A stretch of DNA of 64,000 nt from contig VXAA01005212.1 in the NCBI GenBank assembly GCA_013399115.1, forward strand, positions 132,549 to 196,548, given 5' to 3'. Below the pieces are notes generated by a model. The model was not told the origin of the DNA and ran no database searches. It was given only the letters and a program-made list of their open reading frames with translations. Below are positions 49,216-60,650 of the stretch, in pieces. This DNA comes from Anseranas semipalmata (lineage: Eukaryota > Chordata > Aves > Anseriformes > Anseranatidae). The stretch's first letter is position 1; the number at the start of each line of letters is the position of its first letter. The position numbers and the translations under genes were made by a program.

Positions 49216-52200
49216 AGGTGTCCTTTCTGTTGACACACAAAGTCAGCCCCCCATCACCCATCGGTGATGCCTGGGTGCCCAGGCAGCAGTTGGGATGCTG
49301 GGGACCCTCTGCCCTCGCTCCACTGCCTGCTCATCCCCCAGCAGACCCTTCTGGAGGCCTACTCCCCCCTCAGGTACAGTTTGCGTGCCCAAGCCGTGGT
49401 CAGGCTCCTGTGAAACCAGTGCGGCCATCAGGAGATAGAGGCTGCTCTTTTGGCTCTAAAGCAAGGACATCCCCCAGCGACGCGCGGGTGATGCTTTCAC
49501 GGTGACACCAATGCAGCACGGTGGCAACTGCGCCTGCGTGACAACCGCTGCCCACGGGGGAGTGACAAGGAGCCACCATGCATGGATCCTCATCGCGAGG
49601 TGCCACCAGGACTCGGGAACCACCTACAGACAACCGAGCACCTTCAGGAGCTACCTGCGGCAGCCATCTGCCACCTCGCTGGTGGATTCGGGCTGTGAAC
49701 AAGCGTTTCTTCTACAGGCAGCGGCCAGGTGAAGCCACAGCCGCCTCCCAGGCGCTCACAACCCCTGCCGTGCCAGGGGAGCTGTTGAAATTGCCCCCAG
49801 TGAGTGGCAGGGAGGCTTGCAGGCAGCACAGCCTGAGCAGGAGCAGGATAGCCATCCCCAGCATTAAGTGTGGGGGCCACTTTTAGCCCAGGGGCCAGCG
49901 CCTCAGACACCGCAGCATCACCCGCGTTTGGGCCAGGGGTGCTCCCCGAGCCCCCAGCAGCTTCAAAACCCAGCGACATCCCTACGGGATGGAGAAGAAG
50001 GTCTGCCTAAGGCTGCCCCGGAGCCTGCTGGTCCCAGAGGCAGGGCTACGTTTTGGGGGCTGCTGTGCTGGCGGTGCCGCTCCCTGGCACCGTTACGACA
50101 GGCTTCGTAAGAGCGGATACACGGAAAAGGCTGCCGTGCTGCTGGTGAAAAATATGCAGGAATGAGAGGTCAGAGTACAGTCCCCTCGAAATCCCAAAGA
50201 CGCGTTAAAGGCTTTATTGTTTGGCATCTAACAGCGGTGGCTGCTTTGTCTCTTCTTTCTGGATTTAAAGCTACACTCACTTCTGGGGTTTTGTCCAAGG
50301 CTGATCAGTTACCAAAAGGCATTTTTATTCTCTCCGCAGTCACTTCCAGGAAGAGTAATTAATGTATGTTAATTGGGAGAAAAAGGGCATAGCGATGAAC
50401 TTTTCAACTAATCCAGAGATAAAACGCAATATATTAAAAACTTACTGGTAATAAAAAGATAATACACATAAGTTATGATCTTTCCACCATAATGTACTGC
50501 TTATTGAAAGAAGGAAATTATTTTGAGCAACTTCAACTCTTTCATATAACCTAACTTAAAACAATAGCCCATTTTATTAGCCCAGCTAAAACGTCTCATC
50601 CTTGTTTTGTCCAAGCCAGACCATCTTCTGTCCAGCGTTACTGGCAATTCAGAAGCAAGAAACTCCCTTGAATCTGCCCAGATCTGCCATAGCTGCACAT
50701 GGAAGAGTTGGATGCACGTGTGAAGAAGAAGAGAAAATCAAAAGGATTTTACTGTCCACTGATATTTTAGATTCCTGTTACCTGACTGACATTTTTTTTT
50801 TAATTTTACTTCAGAAATAGAGATCAGCTTTCAGCAAAAATATCTATTTTTTTGGCAAAAGCTATGTTTTGCTCCAAAATATTTTGGAGTGCAAATTTGG
50901 ATGTGCTGCAGCTACACAACAATCAATATTCAGAGACCTGAGAGGCAAACATCAGCTGCTCCTCCTTGGTGGGAGGCTACCCACTACTGATGGAATATCT
51001 TTAATTGTGTTTCTCTATCAGTAAAACAATAAATGAAACGTGGAAATTATTTCTTTAATGGCTTCCTCTAAAAAAATCAATGGCATTCAATCCAGTTCCA
51101 GCTGGACATCCCTTGCTCTCTTCTTCAATCATCGTGTGCCTGTTTTCAGTTGATGGAGATACAGAAGAGGAGCCAAGACAACTCTCATTTTTAAAAAGCT
51201 TTTGTCCTGATGCAGATGGGGAAGAGGGTTGGAGGAGAACAGGGTTCAGACCCTTGAACCAGATTTCAAAGCTGTTAAAATACAGTGAAGAAGAAGCAGG
51301 GGGCTGCAAACACTTCTGCTGCCAGCCTACCTGCTGGTCCAGGAGCTGGCCGCAGTCTGGCCGATATGCCAAAGCCACCCGAGGACTTGCCAAGTAGACA
51401 CTCTTGACGATGTTGTAGCTGTGCCCCCATATTTCAAAAATGCACAAATGAGGAAGAAGTGCTCAATCACACCAAAGCAAAACAGCTTTGCATGACAACT
51501 GGATGGATATAGGGAATGATGGAGAGCACGGAGTTAGCTACAGCTAGGTCGCTGCAGGGAGGAGGAAAGCACTGGGAAGGAAAGTGCAGGAAAAAATTAA
51601 TTTTACAATTTTTCCCCCATCCTTCCCTGGTAGTGCCACAGTATCCACCAGCTAGTTCAAATCTCACTTTCTTGAGTAAAGGCTAAATTACTGAGGGCAT
51701 GCACAGGAAATGGAGACAGAACAAGCAGAAGAGCTACCGAATTAGCTGCTTTAGGAAGGAACGGCACCAGCTGGCCACCCAAAACCATCACGGCACGGGC
51801 TTAAGGAATGGGGTGCAGGCTGGGGGCTAACGCAGCTTCAGTTCCAAGCTGCCATCTCCAAGCCCTCCTTAATCAGCAGACACCAACACAATCCCTGCAG
51901 CGATCAGCCCTAATCTGCAGCCTTTGTGGCTGATCACGGGTTTGTGCCACACGAGTGAATCGATCCCACAGAAAACACCCCAGACACAGGCTTTATTCCA
52001 CCTAACACAGGTGCCTTTGGGATGACGCGGATGCACACCTGCTATTTCAGTGCAGGAACAGAATGATAAATCTGAAGTCAATTGGTTGTTTACAGGAGGA
52101 GACAAAGCTCTGAAGTAATTGCTGGCAAATTATCCCGAGGAGCATTATCAGACTGCAAGGCAAAAGCCCTCCCGGACAGGATGATGCGATGCTCGTGCTG

Positions 52201-54561
52201 TTGTCTCCTCGGGGATACGGCTTAAATACCACTCGCGTTTGGAGCCAGGGCTGCAGGCTGGGATTTCCAGGCTCCAACCGTACAGCGTGATTTGTCAGGG
52301 GACACTAACCTGCTGGCAGTGCTTTCCGTGTCCTCTCTCAAAAATCAAATTATTTTGTGCAAATGGAAGATTACCTCAGCAAGCGGGCTGGCGTTTAATG
52401 AGGCACTGGGATCCTCGGAGCAGGAGTGGGGTACCCGGAGCCTGCGTCTTCCCAGGGGAAGCAAGGCATGGCCACCTTTAGATCAGGTAAATGTTGCCAG
52501 CCGGCCGGGTGATCCTTCTGGACTCGCACCACCGGCAGCTGCCGCAGCGGGCTGCCACAGGCAGCTTTGCTGGCAGCAGGAGCTGCAGCGCCTATCTGCA
52601 GCCCCAGGGAAAGGGCCTGCTGCTCCCAGCCGTGTCCCTGCTGCTTCTCCAGCCACCGCTTTCCACGAGCTTTGGAGAGACCAAACACCTCGCCAGCCGT
52701 GACTGAAATTTCCCAGCAAACACAAAAGCTCTGGGGGTGAGCAGGACTGTGACTTTGTAAACCTCTCGCCAGATCAGTGCCAGAGCAAGGAGCTCAGGCA
52801 CGGGGGCTCTCCTCGGCTCCCACACCAACAAAACGGTCTCAAGGGTCCTATAGACACCCCGAGAAGCAAAAATCACAGAGGAGGGTGTGCAGCTCCAGCT
52901 GAGAAGCAGCTCGACTGCGTCCTGCGTTGGCCTCTGCCTGGCTGCCTGCTAAGATGCTGCCATACAGGCTCAGTTCTATGCCACACCAGCGCTGGTTAAG
53001 CAAGAATATCGACTGTCAAGTGCTGTGGGATCAGATTAGAGAACACAGGGAAGCCCAATATTTCTGCAGAAGTGAGGCAACAAACCCACGGCACCACAGG
53101 GCTCAGAAAACAGACTCCTGGGGTCTCGTGTTTGATCCACCAGAGCACGGGGCTTCTGCATGCTCTGCTGCCGGCAGCAGAGGACAAGGGAATGGGAATT
53201 GCTCTCCCCAAAAGCCCCCAAGTTGTTACAGTCTGGCTGCCTTGGTGAGGAGCTGTGGAGTCGTTTAGGTAAAGGACTCATCAATGATTTACAGTTTCTT
53301 CCACAAGGGAAAAAGAAAAAGCCATAAAAGAGCAGCAGCTTCTCCCTGCGGCAAGGCAAGCGGCAGCACCAGCTCCCAGCTCACCCTGCAGCCGCTTGGA
53401 GGCACGGCTGCCTGAAAAGCCCCTTTAAAGGCAAGAAGTCCTCTCCTCACCCTTCATCGCCCTCCTGGCCCCCCAGGGAGCACTGCAGCAATTGCAGGAA
53501 GGAGCCATGAGCTCCTCAGAAAGATGTTCCCAGCTCAGCAGCTGTGGGAGCGCTGCTCCGGCTTTGCCAAGCCTATCCACCTTGCTGTCACTGGGTGCTT
53601 TTAGAACCCAAAAGTGTTTGCTCCGTGTCTGAATGAGTCTGAGCTAACTGAAGCAGCGCTGAGCTGGGACTCGCGCATTGCCCAGCCCATATCACACCAC
53701 GTCAGCTGGAGACAGAAGTCCTCAGAAGAAAGCCTTCCAGAGCTGTGCTGCTCATTGGGATGGGGACACCAGACCAGTGCCCTGCTCTGAAACCTAGTGG
53801 AGGAACCTCAATGCGTACAACGTGCCATCCTGACCACAGCCGGCCTTCAGAGCCGCAACGCAAACATTTCTTCCCACTCAAACAGTGGTCGCAGAGCCCA
53901 GGCAGGCAGATGGAGGGTTCCCTATGAGGGCAGCGAAAGCTTCTGTTCGCCTCCGTCAGCATTTTGGGGTCCAACGATCTTAAACAAACAGCACAGCCAC
54001 TGGAAACCCCTCACGGGCTGCCCTGGCAGCCTGTCTGCAGAAAGCAGAAGCTTGTGGAGAAGGTATGGGCTCCAGCTGGCAGAAAGGAACCACCTGCAGA
54101 CATGTTTGCAGGGAAAGTTGAGGACAGCACGGCTGGCTTCTGCGTCATGAACCAGAGCAGCTCTCCATCCGCTGGATGCTCCAGGGGTGACAGCTGGGGG
54201 CTCCAACCTGCAGCGTGAAGACAAAGGGGCTCCTGCTGCCCCTGGAGGCCCAAAGCGAAGGCAGGACACTTATTTGGGTTCCCTCCGGAGCATTGCAGTG
54301 GCAATAAGGATGACCTGGCCATTGAAATTAGGACATGCAACGGCTTTTCTTAGAAGAAATGGGATGCTGTTTTTAGAAAGTGTAGGACAGCCACTGTAAA
54401 CAGCAAAATTTCTCCACAACCATAAAACCCCCAAAACCACAGTCAGGAAATTAAAGAGAATTCAGAGGAAAAACAACACCGAACGATTACATTTCTGTAG
54501 GGATTATACCGGGAAAAGCTGAAAAAAGAACAAAGACCTTGATCTTTCAAACAGTCGGCCC
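49216..54561. other. Unique non-coding DNA, no gene recognised
   Basis: 49216-50110 is GC-rich with chance frames. 50340-51070 is AT-rich without a repeat family. 51070-54560 is mixed. No gene, RNA or dispersed repeat is recognised. Confidence 0.55.
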
Positions 54562-54669
54562 ATGCTGAGCATCGTCCGCAGCGCTGCAGAGCCAACCGGC
54601 GCAGCCACCGCACGCCGGGCACCGCGGTGGAGAGGCAGGCCGCGGCTGCGGGAGGGGAGGGGACCAGGG
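54562..54669 (+). promoter_or_regulatory. CpG-dense patch with G-quadruplex motif
   Basis: About 13 CpG in 105 bases, including two CCGCGG hexamers, ending in GGG 54650-54652, GGGG 54654-54657, GGGG 54659-54662 and GGG 54667-54669 with loops of 1, 1 and 4 bases, which is a stable G-quadruplex pattern. A compact GC-rich spot in AT-rich surroundings. Promoter function is possible but unsupported by any exon. Confidence 0.42.
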
Positions 54670-54772
54670 AGATCGACTATTTCTGGCTTATTCTTTATTA
54701 ATTCCAAAACTGGAACCGAGTCCAAACTAGCTGATGCCACAGGCTTATTACACTTGCCTGCATTTTTATGTG

Positions 54773-54794
54773 TATATATATATATATATATATA
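54773..54794. repeat. (TA)11 microsatellite
   Basis: Eleven perfect TA units preceded by TGTG and followed by CATATTTT. It lies about 100 bases right of the CpG/G-quadruplex patch. Confidence 0.97.
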
Positions 54795-55263
54795 CATATT
54801 TTCTAATGCAGCTCTGTAGTACGGTTTTTATTTTAGCTAATGAATCCCTGCCCACACACGCGAGAGACTCCAAAACACCCACAGACCAGAGGCAGGGGAA
54901 GGAAATGCCGGAATTGTTTGCTGAAATCTGGCACCGGGCTATTTTTCGCGAGGGGCCAGAGGAACACAGTGTTCTCCAGAGAGCCTGAAAAGGGTGAGGT
55001 CAGAGACTGGCTTCTGCCACGAGGCCTCAGCGTTGGGAGGGTTTTTGTCTTTTGCAATTACATAATGTCTTTTCCATGCTGGAGTTGGTTGCTTCCAGAT
55101 TTCGGGAGGGAGCTCTGAAATGACATACTCTATGGCTTCAAAAAACAAAACAAAACAACAAAAAAAAAAAACCACCACTTCTGCTCATAAAAATCTGCAA
55201 AACTTTGTTTCCTGCCACAGGCCTGTATTGTAACAGATGGAGGAAAAGGGGAGGGAAGGGGCC

Positions 55264-55279
55264 TTTTTTTTTTTTTTTT
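55264..55279. repeat. T homopolymer, 16 bases
   Basis: Sixteen uninterrupted T inside a pyrimidine-rich stretch that runs to about 55295. Confidence 0.93.
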
Positions 55280-57175
55280 CCTCTTTCATTTTTCCATATT
55301 ATCCGTGTGTTGGCAACGCATTGCTGTCACAGAGCGGTGGAAAGTTCATTTACGGGAAACCTTCCGAAACTGGAGCAGCTCATAAAAGTTTTAATACAGA
55401 CCTGGTTAAAAAATAATGACATGAGACCTGACTGGTTTTTGGTTCAGCTGGGGAACGCGTTTTTGGCCTGGTTCTCTACTTTGAGCCAATGATGATATTA
55501 GGGGCTATGTTAATAAGAAAGAAGACAGGGGAAAGGAAGGCAGGAAAGGAGGAAGGACCCTCCTAGAAGGGCAAAGCAGAGATGCAGTGAGAGGTCAACC
55601 CCCTGGGTCGGGTGACCCAGGCCAGGCAGTGACAGGGGCTGACACCCCAGTGCCCAAACCCTTTATCCACCCTTACCCACGGACACGCTGCTTAGGAAGG
55701 CCTTCAGCTGATGGCAGACCAAACGTAAAGCAGCAATGAGACAGCCCGGAAGGTTTGGGGGAATGAAAAATGGCATCTTCTAGTTTCTGAACGCAGGCAG
55801 AAGATGGTTTGGATGCTGGGGCAGAACCACAGGCACCCACGGACCGATGAGCGCTGCATCAAATTGCAAGCTATGCGCCCAGATGGCCGCAGCTTGGGGA
55901 AAACCACTCACATCTGGATCCACAAAATGACTTTGGCACCTGACCACTACCGGTTTGAAGGCTTCAAGCAACTTTTTCAAGCACTTGGAAAAATGACTGT
56001 GTGCCCCAGAATAAAATGGAGGAATCGTGTCCCCATCCCATCGGAGGTGTGAGCACCTCTGAACCTGAAGGGTCTAACTCACAGCTTCTCTCTAAAACTT
56101 GCTCCCCATGGTCCAGTCTCACCACGGGGGCCTGGTGTGTGCAGAGGACATGAAGAAACATTTGCCCAAGATGTTCTCACTCTGAACATCCTCCACCTCC
56201 AATCCTCCAGGGCTCATCTCCCATCCCATGGCCTCTTCCTTCCCCTGCTTTTTGTGCAGGGACCTGGGAGCACAGGGTATGGGGTTAGTAAATTGGATTA
56301 GCAATGAGAGCGTATTTGCCTAGTCTAAGCATGAACATCTGGACAGATGGAGCAACTTGGACAAGGCTCAGAGGTCCCATAACAGCCTCAGTGAGTTGTC
56401 CCCAGAGGTGAAACGGTTCAGCTGCTCTAAATCCACACGGTCCCCAATTTGGGTGAACCTCCCAGCTCAACCCCTTGGGTGAGGAGCAAAGTCAAACAGC
56501 ACCCTGGAAGGGGCAGAGCAAAAAGAATAGGAAACAAAGGGAAAGCTGGTGACAAACAGCCCATTCTGTCCTCCCAGAGGCATTTCTGCATAATTTGGGC
56601 TGTACGAACAGGAAATCTGTGTACTAATGCATTCCCACCACCAAGCACACGAGGGGTCTATGCGTCTCTGGAGTGCCTACAATGAATCACTTATTGTCCT
56701 TCCCCGTGCTTTCCAGTAGGAATAAGCTACACATTTGACCTTATAAAAAGCGGTAACTTTGCCCGGTGAGATGTGGCCAGCAGTAGCCCAGCCCCTGCTG
56801 GCAGCCTCAAGTACACCGGAGAAGCCACGGGTTGCTGCTGTGCCGAGCGCCGCATCAGCGTTTCCATACGAAACCACTATTTTCGAGGCTGCTACGAATG
56901 AGCCAAGAAAGAAAAGACACAAACTGCCCCAGACAAAAGGAAGCTGCCTCCCCAGATACTTCTCCCTTAAAAATATATAAACTATGCTGCAGGTTTTCGT
57001 CTCCAATAGAAAAAAATACAACTGGATGTTCTGTACTCATTTGACAAGATCTTTTTTTTTTTCATATGAATAGGACCCATGTCTTCCTTCTGATCTTTAA
57101 GGCAAGCTTGCTCCTCAAAAAGGAACCAAACAGCTAATTTGTTGTTAGAAAATTGGTAATGTGGCTGATCCGAGG

Positions 57176-57196
57176 CTCACTGAGGTCAGTAGGACT
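57176..57196. repeat. Possible relic of an old CR1/L3-like repeat
   Basis: CTCACTGAGGTCAGTAGGACT resembles, from memory, a core found in many old amniote repeats built around CTCATTGAAGTCAATGG. The match is short and the flanks are not recognisable, so this is a weak call. Confidence 0.2.
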
Positions 57197-57839
57197 AAAT
57201 GGGGAAGAGGGGATGAAGGTACCTGTCAGTACCTCTGGCAACTTCTCTCTTCTAAAATATTTGCTCAGTCAGCAGCCACTATGATATCTATGAGTCCTTC
57301 TCAGTAATGAAAGCACTAATTAGGATATTTAGAAGGAATCAGTCATCCTAAGTAAGTTGATTTTCAGTGTCTGTCAGGGAAAAGAGTTGGAAAGATGGAT
57401 CAGCGTTTGACAGCACCTGCCTAGGACATCTCTGCTCTTTCCCAGATTTCCTGTGCAACTCCGAGGACACTTTGAGGACGTTTTTGGCAAGTTAATACAG
57501 AACCTGAGAGCCCACCCAAGTCCCGTGTACATCACTGGATGCTGGGATGCTGCCAGAAATCAGGTCCATGAGCTGTGACCGGCCGCAGCTTCTGACCTGG
57601 GCATAGCAAAGCTTCCCGGTCAACAGGTATGTCAGGAGCAGAGACATCACTTGTGGATCCTGCTCTGGTAGTGGCCATGGAAGTGCATCAGACAGACAGA
57701 AAGTGAATAAAACACCCCAAACCTGCCCCCTCCACACTGACCGACGTTGGAGTCGGGACAGAAGGAGGGACATGCCTGCAGATCTCACCCATCCCTGCTG
57801 AGAGCTGCCAAGAAGGACAAGGGTAGTTCAGACTCTGAA

Positions 57840-58290
57840 CCTGAACATCTTGTGTTTCATGTAATCTCATTGAAAATATTTTGATTTATGATCTCAATTA
57901 TCCGTTAACTGAAATCCCACATCTCGGATATCATGAAATTAAGCAATAATGAATAAGAAGCTGTGCTGCTGAGGCGCTTTATAGAGTGATTCATATTAAA
58001 TAAGAGACTGTAGCCAATATAATAGTTTGCCAGATTAACACATGCCTTGCTGAATAGTAAATACTTCTATTTGTGGCTGCTTTGGAAACATCACTGCGTT
58101 CAGTAATTAGCAAAGTGTGAGGCTAATAAAATTTAAGAAAAAAAAAGAAGAAAAGAAAAACTTTGGGTGTGAGTGGGGCTTGTGCCTTATCCAAGCCTGA
58201 AGGAGAATTTAAAGATTTAATTACAGCTAATGAGAACATATTTCAAAGCTGCAAAGCTCTTTTTACAGCTTAAAAATGCATAGAAGGAAA
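57840..58290. promoter_or_regulatory. Large AT-rich element-like block
   Basis: About 450 bases of unique AT-rich sequence, interrupted by a short A-rich run at 58136-58160. It is packed with homeodomain and related cores, including TTTAATTACAGCTAATGAG at 58216-58234, CTCAATTATCCG, AAATTAAGCAATAATGAATAA and TTCAGTAATTAGC. All frames are stop-rich. This is the longest and clearest conserved-element candidate in the window by texture; conservation is not demonstrated. Confidence 0.38.
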
Positions 58291-58604
58291 CACTGAAGTG
58301 TGATGCTCCCGTGGGGGGCGAAGCGTGTTGCTCTGGGAACACGTTCAAAACCCAAAGGGAAGCAGAGAGCGATCCAGAGGCCGAAAGGCAAAGGCAAATC
58401 CTGCCATGAGATGGTCACTTCTTTTCCAGCTTTTGCGCATTAAAATTCCTCTCTCGCTCTTCTGAGAATTACTGCACTAGGCCAAGCTCATGGTGAGCAG
58501 AGAACCTGAACAATTACCCTCCAAGGAGCCACCACGGCTTGCAGAGCCATCGCCGCCAACCCTGCTTGCTTATGAAATACGAACGCAGCACTGATGACAG
58601 CTGC

Positions 58605-58770
58605 CGGAGAGCAAAGACCTCCGCAGCACGGAGCAGACCCGGCTGGGGCGTGGGCAGCACCACGCTCCGGGCCCAGCCCCACGCTCGCTGTGACCGTGCC
58701 CAAACTCCCGACTCCGGTCCCCCCAGTGCTACCGCAGCTCGGTGGGGCTCGGCGGCCGAGTCCCAGCCAA
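58605..58770. promoter_or_regulatory. CpG-dense patch
   Basis: About 18 CpG in some 165 bases, in GC-rich sequence 300 bases right of the large AT-rich block. Overlapping frames on both strands result from stop depletion. No promoter motif recognised. Confidence 0.35.
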
Positions 58771-60494
58771 CTGCTGGGAAAGACATGCGGGTACTTGGAG
58801 CCGGGCAGCGCTCAGACCAGTGGTGCCCGCACCAGCCGCTGGGTTCCCAGCGGTCGTTTCCACAGATAGTGGACAGCCCTCATACCAGGCAACTATGGGA
58901 TACATCACCGCGTGTCCTTCTCACGGCACATGTGAGGCACGCCTGAAGCAGTGGATGACGTGAGGATACCTAAAGTCTGGGCGGGCCTCGAGATACTGCG
59001 CGTGACATCAGGTCAGATGCCCTCTGTGATCGCAACCCTTTCGGTATAAATGTGAACCCAACCGCTTATACGCCTCCCTGGTGGAAAGGAAAATGTAGGA
59101 TGCAATCAGGATTTGTACAGTGCTTCGTGATCCTTGTAAAGAAGGCACACAAACCTGCTTATCTCAAAGCACTCCAGAATTACACTATACATGCTACTAG
59201 AGGTCGAAAGTTGGTATGAAATGTTCACGTACAAAGGAGTCAGCCACCAAAATAACTACAACGTGAATTACTTCCAACCTGGAAACTACCAGCGGTGTTG
59301 CATTTCTACCTGTTGGGAAACGCTCAAATCCATCTCAACAAATCTTTGAATGAACTTGTTGCTTGGAATTCCTCTGCGTAGTGAGAGCCTGTTTCAATGA
59401 ATGCCTTGCAAACAGTGAATCTCAGGTAGTTCACAGTCAAATTTAGAACTTCATTCCATACTGAATAATTACAGAAGCCCTGGTGCTGCATGTTCCACAT
59501 TTTGGTGGCCATGGATTAATGGCTTGCAGTGCATGCTAGACACACTTTTTCAATACATCACATAAAACACGCGATGCAGAGTTCACGTTCAGAGACAATT
59601 TGAACACGTGCATTTCACTGCCTTAGAGAAAATCAGGCAGCACAACAAACACAAACGATCATGGAAAGATATAAAAGGCTACAAAGAAGGTAAAAAAATA
59701 AATTCAAACAGAATATTCCTAGAAGTGAAAACAGTCATAAGCTGCTTTGCCTTTTGGTTTCCAGCCCCAGTTTACTGAGCAAGGGGTGTTGAGTGAACAG
59801 AGGAAATTAGCTACATTCTTGACGGTTTGACACAGCTTAGAGAATAATTTTCATGACATCAACAAATAGATTGATTTGGAAGCCAAATACAAACTTCAAC
59901 TCATTAGGACATCCTTACTGGGGTAAAAATGATCATCCTGAGGGTGCTTAGAACATTAACACCAAATTGAACCCTTCCCTCTCACAAGCTTTCCGAATAT
60001 AAAGACTATTTAAATCCTTCTGGGTCCTGTCCAGTGCGCTATCACTTGTCCTGGGACGCCGCGTCCCCTGCTCTGCACGCAGGCAGTGAATCCATGCCTG
60101 GTGCGGCGGGCTCCTGAATGCACCGTCTGTCATCGCACGTGCCCACGGGGCATGGAAACAGCGGGGATTTGGCTGAAATAGCTGCTACTGGGCCACCGTA
60201 CGGCTAAAAGCAGCGGACAAATATAAAGCAACCCTTTAAGCTCCAGCCAGCAACCCAGCTATCTCAGGAGCCTACTTTTCCTTCCGTAATAAGTATAAGA
60301 ACAGCAGCTTACAGATTTTCATGGGCAGATTACTGCTGCTAACACAGATTTCTCTATCTGTCCATGTCAACAAGGTTGCCCTAGAAGAGGACTCTGCTAT
60401 GCTAACGTGGCCAGTCTGGTCCCCAGGTTAGTGCTGGCCGTCTGGAGGAGCTCAGAGCATGGCGCGGGTGCATCCGTGCTTGCAGACGTGCTGG
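58771..60494. other. Unique non-coding DNA, no gene recognised
   Basis: 59080-59980 is AT-richer with stops in all frames. I see no repeat family or RNA gene. Confidence 0.55.
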
Positions 60495-60650
60495 ACACCA
60501 GAAGGTCCTTCATGATGCAGGCATGAATCCCACCTGGGGTGTATCCACCAGAAGGTCCTTCATGATGCAGGCATGAATCCCACTGGGGCTGAATCCACCA
60601 GAAGGTCCTTCGTGATGCGGGCATGAATCCCACTGGGGGTGAATCCACCA
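60495..60650. repeat. 50-bp minisatellite, three copies
   Basis: Three head-to-tail 50-base units at 60495-60544, 60545-60594 and 60595-60644, plus six bases of a fourth. Copies differ at only a few positions (for example CATGATGCAG versus CGTGATGCGG), so the expansion is recent. Since 50 is not divisible by 3, the minus-strand frame reads successive copies in shifted phases, which explains the repeated Gly-Gly, His-Glu and Gly-Ile-His words in that translation. It is not a protein repeat. Confidence 0.97.

Larger units (their letters stand above)
54795..57839. other. Unique non-coding DNA, no gene recognised
   Basis: Contains a short A-rich spot (55138-55171), a T run (55264-55279), a purine-rich stretch (55515-55557) and a possible old repeat core at 57176-57196. 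No coding family recognised. Confidence 0.55.
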
